The position numbers and the translations under genes are program-made. The notes below the pieces were generated by a model. That model did not search any database. It was not told the origin of the DNA and saw only the letters and a list, made by a program, of their open reading frames with translations. Positions 16,543 to 26,341 of a stretch of 49,728 nucleotides of DNA are shown here, piece by piece (position 1 is the stretch's first letter; every line of letters starts with the position of its first letter). This DNA comes from Chloroflexota bacterium (lineage in GTDB: Bacteria; Chloroflexota; Anaerolineae; Aggregatilineales; Phototrophicaceae): NCBI GenBank assembly GCA_013388735.1, contig JACAES010000023.1:1-49728 (forward strand), in the 5' to 3' direction.

Positions 16543-16737
16543 CGAAGCATGTTAGGCTTCTGTCCCATGATAAACTTTACCTCGACCCACGTCCTGAATC
16601 TTGAGGCCATGCCCATGTGCATGTACATGCGCATCTGTCTGGATTCCCAGGGGTATGGGCCTCGAGGGCGGTTGAAGTAAAGCCAAGACCGTCTGAGATC
16701 AGCCGAAGCGCTAACCCCTGGGGGTTGGCGCTTTTTA
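16543..16737 (+). ncRNA. candidate structured small RNA with its own terminator (6S-like rod?)
   Basis: No plausible gene fits here, but the strand folds into a rod. CTTTACCTCGACC (16575-16587) pairs with GGTTGAAGTAAAG (16670-16682) with one mismatch and one wobble. GAGGCC (16603-16608) pairs with GGCCTC (16658-16663), continued by ATGCCC with GGGTAT. The tip is ATGTGCAT-GTAC-ATGCGCAT (16615-16634). A side hairpin CTGG-ATTC-CCAG lies at 16639-16650, and a 5' hairpin GAAGC/GCTTC at 16544-16560. A 12-bp terminator (16707-16718 with 16721-16732) plus TTTTT ends it. A long rod with an internal bubble and terminator resembles 6S RNA, but I cannot confirm the family. The 5' end is approximate. Confidence 0.5.
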
Positions 16738-16740
16738 TTT
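16707..16740 (+). terminator. strong rho-independent terminator of the RNA candidate
   Basis: AGCGCTAACCCC (16707-16718) pairs with GGGGTTGGCGCT (16721-16732), with a T-run at 16732-16736 and further Ts to 16740. There is no protein gene on this strand upstream, which is the main reason to believe a small RNA is made here. Confidence 0.85.
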
Positions 16741-18363
<1,623 letters not shown>

Positions 18364-18464
18364 AAGACCAATCGCCAGGGCGCTGAGCAGGCCGGGAAGA
18401 TAACGTCACAATCCCGGCGAACCCGGCGTCCTGGCGGCTCATCAGCTTTGAGGAGCAGCAAAAC

Positions 18465-19661
18465 ATGATCGCCGTACCCTTAAACATCATGACGAAACCG
18501 CTCAACAGCAGCGCCCGCCGTTCCCCGCGCCGGCCCGGTTCCGTTGGAATTGTGCGGCGTCGTTACGCGCACTTCGAGACGCCGCTAAAGCTGCATAGTG
18601 GGCAAACGCTGGAGCGTTTTACGCTGGCTTATGAAACCTATGGCCGCCTGAACGCGGATGGTTCGAACGCGATTATGATCTGCCACGCGCTGTCCGGCGA
18701 CGCGCACGTGGCCGGTTATCACACTGATGACCCGGCAGAAAAGCCGGGGTGGTGGGACGATGCGGTTGGGCCGGGCAAAATGTTCGACACCGACCGCTTT
18801 TTTGTCATCTGTTCCAACGTCATCGGCGGCTGCCAGGGCAGCACCGGGCCGTCCTCGCCGGCGCCGGATGGCAAGCCCTACGGCCTGCGTTTCCCGGTTA
18901 TCACCGTGCAGGATATGGTCGCGGCGCAGCGTCATCTGCTGGACACGCTGGGGATCGAAAAGCTGTTCGCCGTCGGCGGCGGCAGCATGGGCGGGATGCA
19001 GGCGCTTCAATGGGCGATAGATTACCCGGAGCGGGTCGGCTCGGTATTGTTCATCGCCAGCACGGCGCGCTCGTCGGCGCAGAATATCGCCTTTAACGAA
19101 ATCGGGCGGCAGGCCATTTACGCTGATGTCAACTGGAACGGCGGCGATTATTACGACGGCGCGCGCCCGGAAAAAGGGCTGGCGGTGGCGCGGATGGTCG
19201 GTCACGTCACCTACATGAGCGAACGCTCGCTGGAGCAGAAGTTCGGGCGGCGGCGGCAGAACGGCAGCAAGCCGGCTTATAATTTTTCGACCGATTTTGC
19301 CGTCGAAAGCTATCTGCAATATCAGGGCGAAAAGTTCGTGCAGCGTTTCGACGCCAACAGCTACCTGTACATCACCAAGGCGCTGGATTATTACGACGCC
19401 GCCGATGGTTACGGGTCGCTTGAAGCAGCCCTCAGCCGGACGAGCTGTCCGTTCCTGGTGGTGAGTTTTTCGAGCGATTGGCTGTATACTCGTGAGCAGG
19501 CGCTTGAACTGGTGAATGCCTTAGAAAATTTAGAGCGTGACGTAGATTACCGGCACGTCGAAGCGTCTTTTGGTCATGACTCATTCCTGGTGGAAGTCGA
19601 AACGATGACACACATCGTCGGCGGATTCCTGGATGGTTTGTGGGAGCGGCAGAAAGCGTAA
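18465..19661 (+). CDS. metX: homoserine O-acetyltransferase
   Basis: Acetylates homoserine from acetyl-CoA for direct sulfhydrylation by MetY. The alpha/beta-hydrolase-fold protein has 398 residues with nucleophile S174 in GGGSMGGMQ, Asp in FSSDWLY and His in FGHDSFL near the C terminus. CHALSGDAHVAG and NVIGGCQGSTGPSS are family signatures. GAGGAG lies about 10 bases before ATG 18465; ATG 18489 would remove only the variable Arg/Ser-rich tail and is possible. Succinyl-specific variants exist in this family, so acetyl specificity is by family and by the metY neighbour. Confidence 0.94.
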   Translation: MIAVPLNIMTKPLNSSARRSPRRPGSVGIVRRRYAHFETPLKLHSGQTLERFTLAYETYGRLNADGSNAIMICHALSGDAHVAGYHTDDPAEKPGWWDDAVGPGKMFDTDRFFVICSNVIGGCQGSTGPSSPAPDGKPYGLRFPVITVQDMVAAQRHLLDTLGIEKLFAVGGGSMGGMQALQWAIDYPERVGSVLFIASTARSSAQNIAFNEIGRQAIYADVNWNGGDYYDGARPEKGLAVARMVGHVTYMSERSLEQKFGRRRQNGSKPAYNFSTDFAVESYLQYQGEKFVQRFDANSYLYITKALDYYDAADGYGSLEAALSRTSCPFLVVSFSSDWLYTREQALELVNALENLERDVDYRHVEASFGHDSFLVEVETMTHIVGGFLDGLWERQKA

Positions 19662-19691
19662 GGCTGTGCCGGGTATCATGGAGAACTGCAT

Positions 19692-20216
19692 ATGGCGCGC
19701 ATCCGACCGGCCACCCTCGAAGATGCCGCCGGCATCGCCCGCGTGCATGTAGACAGCTGGCGCTCGACCTATGCCGGAATCGTGCCGGACGACTATCTGG
19801 CCGGCCTGCGCTATGAACGCAGCGAGGCAGTCTGGCGGCGCAACCTCAGCGACCCGCAAAGCCGGTCGGTGTACCTGGTGGCCGAGGATGAAAGCGGGTC
19901 TATCGTTGGTTTCGTCTGCGGCGGGCCGGGGCGGGATGAACACCCGGATTACAGCGGCGAGCTGTATGCCATCTATCTGTTTCAGGAAGTTCAGGGGCAG
20001 GGCATCGGGCGGCGGCTGATGAAGACGCTGGCGGACGAAATGCTGGCGCGGAGATATGCGTCCTGGCTGATCTGGGTGTTGAAGGACAACCCGGCGCGCG
20101 GTTTTTACGAGCGTATGGGCGGGGTGTATGTGATGGAGAAGGACATCGAAATCGGCGGGGCAAACCTGCGCGAAGTGGCCTACGGCTGGCGGGATTTAAC
20201 ATGTTTCCGGTATTAG
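19692..20216 (+). CDS. GNAT-family N-acetyltransferase
   Basis: A 174-residue GNAT. N-terminal IRPATLEDAAGIARVHVDSWRSTYAGIVPDDYL is the start seen in a broad group of small-molecule acetyltransferases (short form: VHVDSWRSTYAG). The acetyl-CoA site reads LYLFQEVQGQGIGRRLM-like (IYLFQEVQGQGIGRRL), and a C-terminal NPARGFYERMGG completes the fold. The start is ATG 19692, 30 bases after metX. Its last 16 bases overlap the ThiF/MoeB-type gene, so the two are translationally linked. The substrate is unknown. Confidence 0.9.
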   Translation: MARIRPATLEDAAGIARVHVDSWRSTYAGIVPDDYLAGLRYERSEAVWRRNLSDPQSRSVYLVAEDESGSIVGFVCGGPGRDEHPDYSGELYAIYLFQEVQGQGIGRRLMKTLADEMLARRYASWLIWVLKDNPARGFYERMGGVYVMEKDIEIGGANLREVAYGWRDLTCFRY

Positions 20217-21439
20217 ATCATCTGCCCGGTTTAACCGATGAGGAAATCCGGCGCTACAGCCGCCATCTCGTCATGCCGGAAGTCGGCGTCGAGGGGCAGC
20301 GGCGTTTGAAGTCCGCCGCCGTTCTGCTGATCGGCGCGGGCGGCCTGGGCAGCCCGCTGGCGCTGTATCTGGCTGCCGCCGGGGTGGGCCGTATCGGCCT
20401 GGTGGATTATGACGTGGTGGACGAAACCAACCTCCAGCGGCAGGTGATTCACGGGCAGGGCAGCGTGGGGATGCTCAAGGTCAGCAGCGCCGAACAGCGC
20501 ATGAAGGACATCAACCCGTTTTTGCAGGTGGATACCTGCAACGAGCCGCTGACTTCTGCCAACGCGCTTGACCTGTTCGCGCCCTACGACGTGATAATTG
20601 ACGGTACGGACAACTTTCCCACGCGCTATCTGGTCAACGACGCCTGCGTGAAACTGGGCAAGCCGAACGTGTATGGCAGCGTCTTCCGGTTTGAAGGCCA
20701 GGTCAGCGTGTTTTATGCCCAGGAAGGCCCGTGCTACCGCTGCCTGTTCCCTGTGCCGCCGCCGCCCGGCCTGGTGCCGAGCTGCGCCGAAGGCGGCGTG
20801 CTGGGCATTCTGCCCGGCACGGTTGGCACGCTGCAAGCCACCGAGGCGCTCAAGCTGATTCTGGGCATCGGCCAGCCGTTGATCGGGCGGATGCTGCTGT
20901 ACGACGCGCTGGAAATGAGCTTTACCACGCTCAAACTGCGCAAAGACCCGCGCTGCCCGGTGTGCGGCGTGCCGCCGGAACAGGTTGAGCTGATTGATTA
21001 CGAGCAGTTCTGCGGGATGCTGGCGCATGATCGCAGCCCGTACCGCAGCGAAAACGGCACAAAGGAAAACATGGTAGACGAGATCACGGTGAGGGAACTG
21101 AAAGCGCGGCTGGATGCCGGTGAAAAACCGGTCATCCTGGATGTGCGCGAGCCGCACGAGTGGCGAATCGTGGCGCTGGATGGCGCGCTGTTCATCCCGA
21201 AAGGGGACATCCAGGCGGCCAGAAACGCGGTGCTGGCCGGGCGCGCGCTGCGCGAGCAAACCGTCCTGGCGCAGATTCCCGATGACCGCGAGGTGATCGC
21301 GCTGTGCCGCAGCGGGATACGCAGCGCCGACGCGATTCGTTTTCTGCGCGAAATCGGCTACACCAACCGGCTGCTCAACCTGAAGGGCGGCATCCTGGCC
21401 TGGGCGGACGAGATAGACCGCAGCCTGCCGAAGTATTGA
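20201..21439 (+). CDS. ThiF/MoeB-type adenylyltransferase fused to rhodanese domain
   Basis: An E1-like enzyme of 412 residues that adenylates the C terminus of a small sulfur-carrier protein and passes sulfur to it. Residues about 10-260 are the E1 domain: RYSRHLVMPEVG, GAGGLGSPLALYL, VDYDVVDETNLQRQ, and zinc-binding pairs CYRC and CPVC. It also contains PSCAEGGVLGILPG with the cysteine used for sulfur transfer in this group. Residues about 290-410 are rhodanese with active C369 in CRSGIRSAD. This order equals MOCS3/Uba4 and bacterial MoeBR. Its carrier could be MoaD, ThiS or CysO. No carrier or JAMM protease gene is adjacent. Since metY/metX lie just upstream, sulfur donation for methionine or cysteine assembly is worth considering (inference). 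Confidence 0.93.
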   Translation: MFPVLDHLPGLTDEEIRRYSRHLVMPEVGVEGQRRLKSAAVLLIGAGGLGSPLALYLAAAGVGRIGLVDYDVVDETNLQRQVIHGQGSVGMLKVSSAEQRMKDINPFLQVDTCNEPLTSANALDLFAPYDVIIDGTDNFPTRYLVNDACVKLGKPNVYGSVFRFEGQVSVFYAQEGPCYRCLFPVPPPPGLVPSCAEGGVLGILPGTVGTLQATEALKLILGIGQPLIGRMLLYDALEMSFTTLKLRKDPRCPVCGVPPEQVELIDYEQFCGMLAHDRSPYRSENGTKENMVDEITVRELKARLDAGEKPVILDVREPHEWRIVALDGALFIPKGDIQAARNAVLAGRALREQTVLAQIPDDREVIALCRSGIRSADAIRFLREIGYTNRLLNLKGGILAWADEIDRSLPKY

Positions 21440-21464
21440 GAGGGGCGTGCCATAAGATTTGTTG

Positions 21465-21506
21465 CAGGGACGCGCCATAGTGCTGCCGGCCTTCAGGCCG
21501 TCCCTG
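21465..21506 (+). repeat. intergenic palindrome
   Basis: CAGGGACG (21465-21472) pairs with CGTCCCTG (21499-21506), with an inner palindrome CGGCCTTCAGGCCG at 21487-21500. The sequence style is that of a dispersed intergenic repeat. No T-run follows, so it is not a standard terminator. Confidence 0.5.
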
Positions 21507-21577
21507 ACCGGCGTATTTGGCGATTGCGCTGTCTCGGAGCATAATTGACCTCCGGTGCCTGTTTGCACGGGAGACGA

Positions 21578-23233
21578 ATGATGCGATTACGAATAGTTTG
21601 GTTTTTGCTGCTGTGCAGCATGGTGGCGGCGGGCATTACCGCCGCGCAGGACACGCCGCGTTATGCCGTCGCCACCCATTATCCGGCTTTCGGCGGGGTC
21701 GAACCCGCCCCGCGCGATACGATCACCGCTTCCTATGGCGTCTACAACAACCGCGAAACGGATTATCAGGCCGTGACGGAAGAACGCGCCCAGGAAGTGC
21801 TGGCGCAGATCGAGGACGAAACCGGCCTGCCGGTGCTGATGTACAACGATTGGGATGCGGTGCAGGAAGACAGCCCGGCGCTGCAAATCGTGAATAACGT
21901 GCCGGTCGAGGGCGCGCTGTACACCATCTTCCTGCCGCCGGGCTGGACGCGCACCTTAAAACTGCCGATTGTCCTCAGCGGCAACGGGGCCGGCACCAGC
22001 AACAACCGGCGCTTTTTTGGTGACCCGGAGATCATCCTGCCCCGCTTGGTGGCCGCCGGCGCGGGCGGCGGCGCCGGTTTCATCGCCGCCATGAGCAATG
22101 CCGGCGGGACGGAAAGCCAGGGTATTGACGAAAATACCTACCGTTCGGTGGGCGCATTTTTAAACTGGCTGGACGAAAACGGCGGCGACAAATACCGCGT
22201 GGTCACGGCGGGCGGCAGCCGGGGCGGCGGTTCGGCGCTGATGTGGGCCATCAATCCGCTTGACCTGGATTACAACGTGGTGGCCGTGTTTGCCGAAGTC
22301 CCCCCCACGCATTACGGCACGCTCAGCCAGGTCAGCCCGATGACGTTTCCTTCGATGGCGAGCATCGGCACGCTGGTGAGCGGCGACGAAAACGCCTGGC
22401 GCTACGATAACGACGGCCTGCGACCAGGGATGAACCCGTCGCCGTTTATGGAGATACTGATCGGCAAAGGCGTGCCGGAAGAAGCCGACGCGATTAGCCC
22501 GGTGGGCCTGGCGGAAAAACTGCGCGGCAAAAAGATCGTCATTTCTGAGGGCGCGCACGACGCCTTTTTCCCGTTGTCACCATTTCTGGCCTTTGACCGC
22601 CGCCTGACCGAACTCGGCATCCCCCATGCGGCGCTGGTCACGCTGGCGTCCGGCCACGAGATGCACGACTTCTGGATGCAGCAGGTGACGCTGTATCTGC
22701 TGGCGCTGGCGCGCGGGGTGGATCTGCCGGTCGTCACCGGGCGCTATTATTTTATTGATGTGAATCCGAAAGCCGACGAGCAGATGTCGCTGGTGGATTT
22801 CTTCCGGCAGCAGGACATCGGCGACGACCCCGGCCAACTGCCGGTGATCGCCCGCTTCCCTTACCGGGCGGGGGTAGGTCTGCCGTTTAACGTCGAAATC
22901 TGTGGCACGCCGGGTGATACCGTCGAACTGACGGCGCGTGGCGCGGATGGGACGGAATTATATCGCTACGCCGGCACGCTGGATCAAAATGAATGTCACT
23001 TCGAGGCGCTGACGCTGGATGCGCCGCCGGGGGAATATGCGTGGTCGCTGGTAGTCAACGGCCAGGACGTGAACCCGCGCAACACGCCCACACGTGGGGC
23101 GGATGGCTGCGGCGTGCGCGCGGTGACGTTCGTCACAGAGGAACAGCCGGAACCGGCGGCGCTTTACGCTTTTAATCATGACATGTCCTTTGGTCTGGAC
23201 GAATACAGCGGCCAGCCAACTGACTGTGGATAA
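21578..23233 (+). CDS. secreted alpha/beta hydrolase (esterase-like)
   Basis: A secreted or surface hydrolase of 551 residues. A signal peptide covers about residues 2-24 (hydrophobic IVWFLLLCSMVAAGI, cut after TAAQ). The hydrolase core includes LYTIFLPPGWT, the nucleophile motif GGSRGGG with S214, an acid-bearing SEGAHDAFFPL, and a C-terminal ASGHEMHDF for the His. About 150 further residues after the core look like a beta-sandwich module. It resembles feruloyl/carbohydrate esterases and tannase-like proteins, but the substrate cannot be assigned. ATG 21578 or 21581 is the start (GGAG at 21570-21573 favours the latter). Confidence 0.82.
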   Translation: MMRLRIVWFLLLCSMVAAGITAAQDTPRYAVATHYPAFGGVEPAPRDTITASYGVYNNRETDYQAVTEERAQEVLAQIEDETGLPVLMYNDWDAVQEDSPALQIVNNVPVEGALYTIFLPPGWTRTLKLPIVLSGNGAGTSNNRRFFGDPEIILPRLVAAGAGGGAGFIAAMSNAGGTESQGIDENTYRSVGAFLNWLDENGGDKYRVVTAGGSRGGGSALMWAINPLDLDYNVVAVFAEVPPTHYGTLSQVSPMTFPSMASIGTLVSGDENAWRYDNDGLRPGMNPSPFMEILIGKGVPEEADAISPVGLAEKLRGKKIVISEGAHDAFFPLSPFLAFDRRLTELGIPHAALVTLASGHEMHDFWMQQVTLYLLALARGVDLPVVTGRYYFIDVNPKADEQMSLVDFFRQQDIGDDPGQLPVIARFPYRAGVGLPFNVEICGTPGDTVELTARGADGTELYRYAGTLDQNECHFEALTLDAPPGEYAWSLVVNGQDVNPRNTPTRGADGCGVRAVTFVTEEQPEPAALYAFNHDMSFGLDEYSGQPTDCG

Positions 23234-23583
23234 GCAGCCCCCCCCTCTGAATCTCACCTGAATTCAGGAGAGACTTTGCTGCCGGCACGATTAAGCCCCC
23301 GCCCCGAATTCAGGGCGGGGGTTTGAGGTGGGGTCAAAGGACAAAAGGCAGCTTATTGAGACAAAGTATCTTCAAGTGATACCCCGGTAATCGTGTCCAT
23401 CCGGCATTTAAAAAATGTAATCTAAACATTGCCAAGTCTTACGCTTCTGCGCCTGATAAAGCGTTATGATAGTACATAGATACCACTTGTCAATTTTTTG
23501 TGAATTTTTAAGGTTGGTAGGGCATTATCGCCTAGACTCTTAAAGATGGTCTGGGATGTGCGTTATACCCTAAGGAGGCCGAA
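23234..23583 (+). other. intergenic region with terminator and AT-rich upstream sequence
   Basis: About 350 bases without a gene. It holds the GC-rich terminator-like hairpin at 23293-23324. The AT-rich stretch after it, from about 23395 to 23520, includes TTGTCA at 23487-23492 and runs of T. A TTAAAG-N17-TTATAC promoter-like pair lies at 23540-23568, and the strong Shine-Dalgarno AAGGAGG lies just before the next gene. Confidence 0.5.
23293..23327 (+). terminator. GC-rich terminator-like hairpin
   Basis: AAGCCCCCGCCC (23293-23304) pairs with GGGCGGGGGTTT (23313-23324) with an 8-base loop containing GAATTC. The T run is short (TTT), so termination efficiency is uncertain. Confidence 0.55.
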
Positions 23584-24297
23584 GTGCCGGTATTATTGTT
23601 AGCTCAGGGCGACCCGGCGGCAAAAGATATGCTGCGGCGGGCGATTGAAGCCCGCTATGGACTGCGGCCTCCGGCGATTGAGAGTTTACAGGTGGATTTT
23701 AAAGGGCGCGCCAGGGTCAGGCTGGGGCCGATTTCGACCTGGGTGCCGGTGGAAGCGACGGCGCGGTTTCTGTTCCCCACTTCGGTTCGCTGGGATTTTA
23801 CGGTGAGGCCGGTGGGCGTGGAAATTCAGCGCGGCGTGGAAGCCTTCGATGGCACGTTTTACCGGCGTGGACGGGGCAGCCATTCCCCCAGCGTGATTGA
23901 CGATGCCGCGCAGATCAGTTCCATGCAGAGCCGTTTATGGGCGATTGCCGCGCTGCTGCTAACCCCGCTGGGCGAACAGTACGTTAAGCTAACGGTCTGT
24001 GATGACAGCCGCCTGAGCGCGACCAACACCCGCTTTAACAACGCCGTCGAACTTGGGCTGCGTGAAAGCGGGACGCTCGATACGGTGACGGTGGTCTGCC
24101 TCAACCCGGATACCGACCGCCAGGAACGGTTCACCCTGCAAATGTCCGACGACCAGTCACCCATAGGTGATCTGATGCTGCCGCGAAAAGTATACGCCTT
24201 CTGGGATGATGAGCCGTATTTTGAGGTCGAGCCGGTGCGAACGGAGTGTAATCCGCTCTTTGAGGACGACGTTTTTACGCTGGTTTCAGGCGATTAA
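23584..24297 (+). CDS. conserved-looking protein of unknown function, GTG start
   Basis: A 237-residue protein that begins at GTG 23584 behind an excellent AAGGAGG (about 23572-23578), which decides the start. There is no signal peptide and no membrane segment. The middle is beta-rich, and the end (LMLPRKVYAFWDDEPYFE, then a CNPLFEDDVFTL tail; only short parts are diagnostic) recalls LolA/LppX-like beta sheets that end in an N-P-L...D-x-x-F pattern. That resemblance is weak. I do not recognise the family. Confidence 0.7.
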   Translation: MPVLLLAQGDPAAKDMLRRAIEARYGLRPPAIESLQVDFKGRARVRLGPISTWVPVEATARFLFPTSVRWDFTVRPVGVEIQRGVEAFDGTFYRRGRGSHSPSVIDDAAQISSMQSRLWAIAALLLTPLGEQYVKLTVCDDSRLSATNTRFNNAVELGLRESGTLDTVTVVCLNPDTDRQERFTLQMSDDQSPIGDLMLPRKVYAFWDDEPYFEVEPVRTECNPLFEDDVFTLVSGD

Positions 24298-24341
24298 ATC
24301 AGGCCGGGTGTTTTCGAGCCACGCCCTCTTGACTGCCGGTT

Positions 24342-24875
24342 TTAGCTGTAGCGGGCGGGCATCGGCCTGTCGTCTACATGATGGATGCTGAAGCCGCGTT
24401 TGAGGTAGTTATCCAGCGCATGAGGACTGTCCAGGTTGCAGGTGTGCAGCCAGATGCGCCGCGCGCCCCCGGCCCATGCCTGGGCAATCCCGTAGCTGAG
24501 CAGGTGTTTGCCATAGCCGCTGCCCCTGTAACCGGCGCGCAGGCCGAAGTAGGCGATCTCGGTTTCGTCACCCTGTTTGTTTAACTCGACATACCCGGCG
24601 GGCGTGCCATCCACATACAGCACGTAAACGGTCGTATTCGGCTGCGCCAGCAGGTCGTGTATTTCGGCGTCGCTCATCAGCAGCCGGTCGCGCCAGCGCC
24701 ATTCCTGCCCAACCTCGCCGTACAGAAAACGGTAAAAGGCCACGTCCGGCCTTTCCATCCGCCGGATGGCCGCGCGATGATCGCCGGTGAAAGCGGGCCG
24801 AAAATGAGCGGGGTCGGTCATGTGCAGGTAGGTCGTGATCAGACGGTCAGGGGCGGTTTGGGCAATGGCGGACAC
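24342..24875 (-). CDS. GNAT-family N-acetyltransferase
   Basis: A 177-residue acetyltransferase on the minus strand. After an N-terminal part ending PDVAFYRFLYGEVG it shows VDGTPAGYVELN, EIAYFGLRAGYRGSGYGKHLL as the acetyl-CoA site (key part YRGSGYGKHLL), and a C-terminal LKRGFSIHH. RMERPDVAFYRFLY is common in a Chloroflexota/proteobacterial group of GNATs with unknown substrates. It is divergent from the acyl-CoA dehydrogenase gene, with a promoter region between them. Confidence 0.9.
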   Translation of the reverse strand: MSAIAQTAPDRLITTYLHMTDPAHFRPAFTGDHRAAIRRMERPDVAFYRFLYGEVGQEWRWRDRLLMSDAEIHDLLAQPNTTVYVLYVDGTPAGYVELNKQGDETEIAYFGLRAGYRGSGYGKHLLSYGIAQAWAGGARRIWLHTCNLDSPHALDNYLKRGFSIHHVDDRPMPARYS

Positions 24876-24977
24876 GGCGATTTCCTCCAGCGATAAGGGC
24901 GGCCCGGTGTGGCCGCTCAGCGAGTGAACACAGGCGCTCCACTACGACGTTAGCTAGTTGATTAACATATCCCGATC

Positions 24978-25020
24978 ATCACATTATGTGATAGATGGAC
25001 GGCGGCCAGAATGGTATAAT
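24978..25020 (+). promoter_or_regulatory. promoter with adjacent perfect palindrome before acyl-CoA dehydrogenase
   Basis: TGG-TATAAT (25012-25020) is an extended -10 with no clear -35. Directly in the -30 region lies the perfect 15-bp palindrome ATCACAT-T-ATGTGAT (24978-24992). A dimeric regulator bound there would block or activate transcription of the acyl-CoA dehydrogenase. The regulator is not identifiable from the window; the MarR at 46567 is distant. Confidence 0.6.
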
Positions 25021-25071
25021 GCGCCAAAAAAGGCGGCCTGTTTTCAGGCAGATTGTGCTAAAAGGAAGATC

Positions 25072-26289
25072 ATGGACTTCTCACTAACCGAAGAACACAT
25101 TCAGGCACGTAAGATGGTGCGGGACTTCACCCACAAGGAAGTGATGCCAACCATCGCCGAATGGGATCGCAAGCAGGAAATGAACCCGGCCATCCTGCCG
25201 CGCATGGCGGAACTGGGCATCCTGGGTATTTGCATCCCGGTGCGTTACGGCGGCCAGGGCTTTGATTACATCACGCTGGGGCTGGTGTGCGAAGAACTGG
25301 AGCGCGCCGATACCACCCTGCGCGTGGTGATGTCCGTCCACATGGGGCTGAACAGCCTGGCGCTGCTGCAATGGGGGACGGAAGAACAGAAACAGCAGTT
25401 CCTTGTCCCACAGGCGCGCGGCGAGAAATACGCCGCTTTCTGCCTGACCGAGCCGGGCGTCGGCAGCGATGTGGCGAACATGGCCGCGACGGCGCGTAAG
25501 GTTGGCGACAGCTACATCCTCAACGGCGAAAAGATGTGGATCAGCCTGGCGACCAAAGCGCATCATTTTCTGGTGTTCGCCAGAACCGACGTGGCTGCCG
25601 GGTCGCGCGGGATTACGGCCTTCATCATCACCCGCGATATGCCGGGCGTGACCACCGGCGATATTCACGGCAAGCTGGGCGTGCGCGCCGGTTCGACCGG
25701 CTGGGTCGCCATGCAGGACGTGGAAGTGCCGGCTGCCAACCGTCTGGGTGAAGAAGGCGAGGGCTTTAAAATCGCCATGTCGTGCCTGGATAACGGTCGT
25801 TATACCGTCGGCAGCGGCGCGACCGGCCTGATCCGCGCCTGCCTGGAAGAAAGCGTGAAGTATGCCGCCGAGCGCCGGACCTTCGGCAAACCAATTGGGG
25901 AACACCAGCTTATCAAGCAGAAAATCGCCTACATGCGCCAGTGGTATGACACGGCCTTTCTGCTGAATATGCGCGCCGGCTGGATGAAAAACATGGGTAT
26001 TCGCAACACCCGCGAAACCAGCCTCGCCAAGTGGTACGCCACCGATATGAGCGTGCAGGCTGCGCTGGAAGCGGTGCAGATTCACGGCGCGTATGGCTTC
26101 AGCGACGAATACCCGGTCGAGCGGTATCTGCGGAACAGCAAGGGCGCGGTGATTTATGAAGGCACCAGCGAAATTCATCAGTTGATGCAGGCCGATTATG
26201 AACTAGGCTACCGCGAAGACAGACCGCTGCGCTGCGAACTGCCGGCCTACGATGCCGAATACTGGCAGGCCGAACCGGAGATGGCGTAA
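25072..26289 (+). CDS. acyl-CoA dehydrogenase
   Basis: FAD enzyme of beta-oxidation or amino-acid catabolism that passes electrons to ETF. It has 405 residues with ATG 25072 behind AAGGAAGATC; the longer frame upstream runs through the promoter. Domains are an N-terminal helical part, a middle beta domain with [12 protein letters not shown] and [10 protein letters not shown], and a C-terminal helical part with [12 protein letters not shown] and [22 protein letters not shown] (shortened: [11 protein letters not shown]). The catalytic base is E363 in [11 protein letters not shown], the position used by short/medium-chain enzymes. Chain-length preference cannot be read. etfBA lie 3 kb downstream. 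Confidence 0.94.
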   Translation: MDFSLTEEHIQARKMVRDFTHKEVMPTIAEWDRKQEMNPAILPRMAELGILGICIPVRYGGQGFDYITLGLVCEELERADTTLRVVMSVHMGLNSLALLQWGTEEQKQQFLVPQARGEKYAAFCLTEPGVGSDVANMAATARKVGDSYILNGEKMWISLATKAHHFLVFARTDVAAGSRGITAFIITRDMPGVTTGDIHGKLGVRAGSTGWVAMQDVEVPAANRLGEEGEGFKIAMSCLDNGRYTVGSGATGLIRACLEESVKYAAERRTFGKPIGEHQLIKQKIAYMRQWYDTAFLLNMRAGWMKNMGIRNTRETSLAKWYATDMSVQAALEAVQIHGAYGFSDEYPVERYLRNSKGAVIYEGTSEIHQLMQADYELGYREDRPLRCELPAYDAEYWQAEPEMA

Positions 26290-26300
26290 AAACTTTCGGG

Positions 26301-26323
26301 GGGGCGGGTTGGAAACCCGCCCC
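26301..26323 (+). repeat. dispersed-type hairpin between two genes
   Basis: GGGGCGGGTT (26301-26310) and AACCCGCCCC (26314-26323) form a perfect 10-bp stem with loop GGA. A degenerate relative (GCGGGCGCG...CCCGCCCC) occurs at about 37477-37500. It resembles the short GGGCGGGTT/AACCCGCCC palindromes often scattered in Chloroflexota genomes; that association is by recollection. Confidence 0.5.
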
Positions 26324-26341
26324 TACTGTGAAGGGCAGGCG

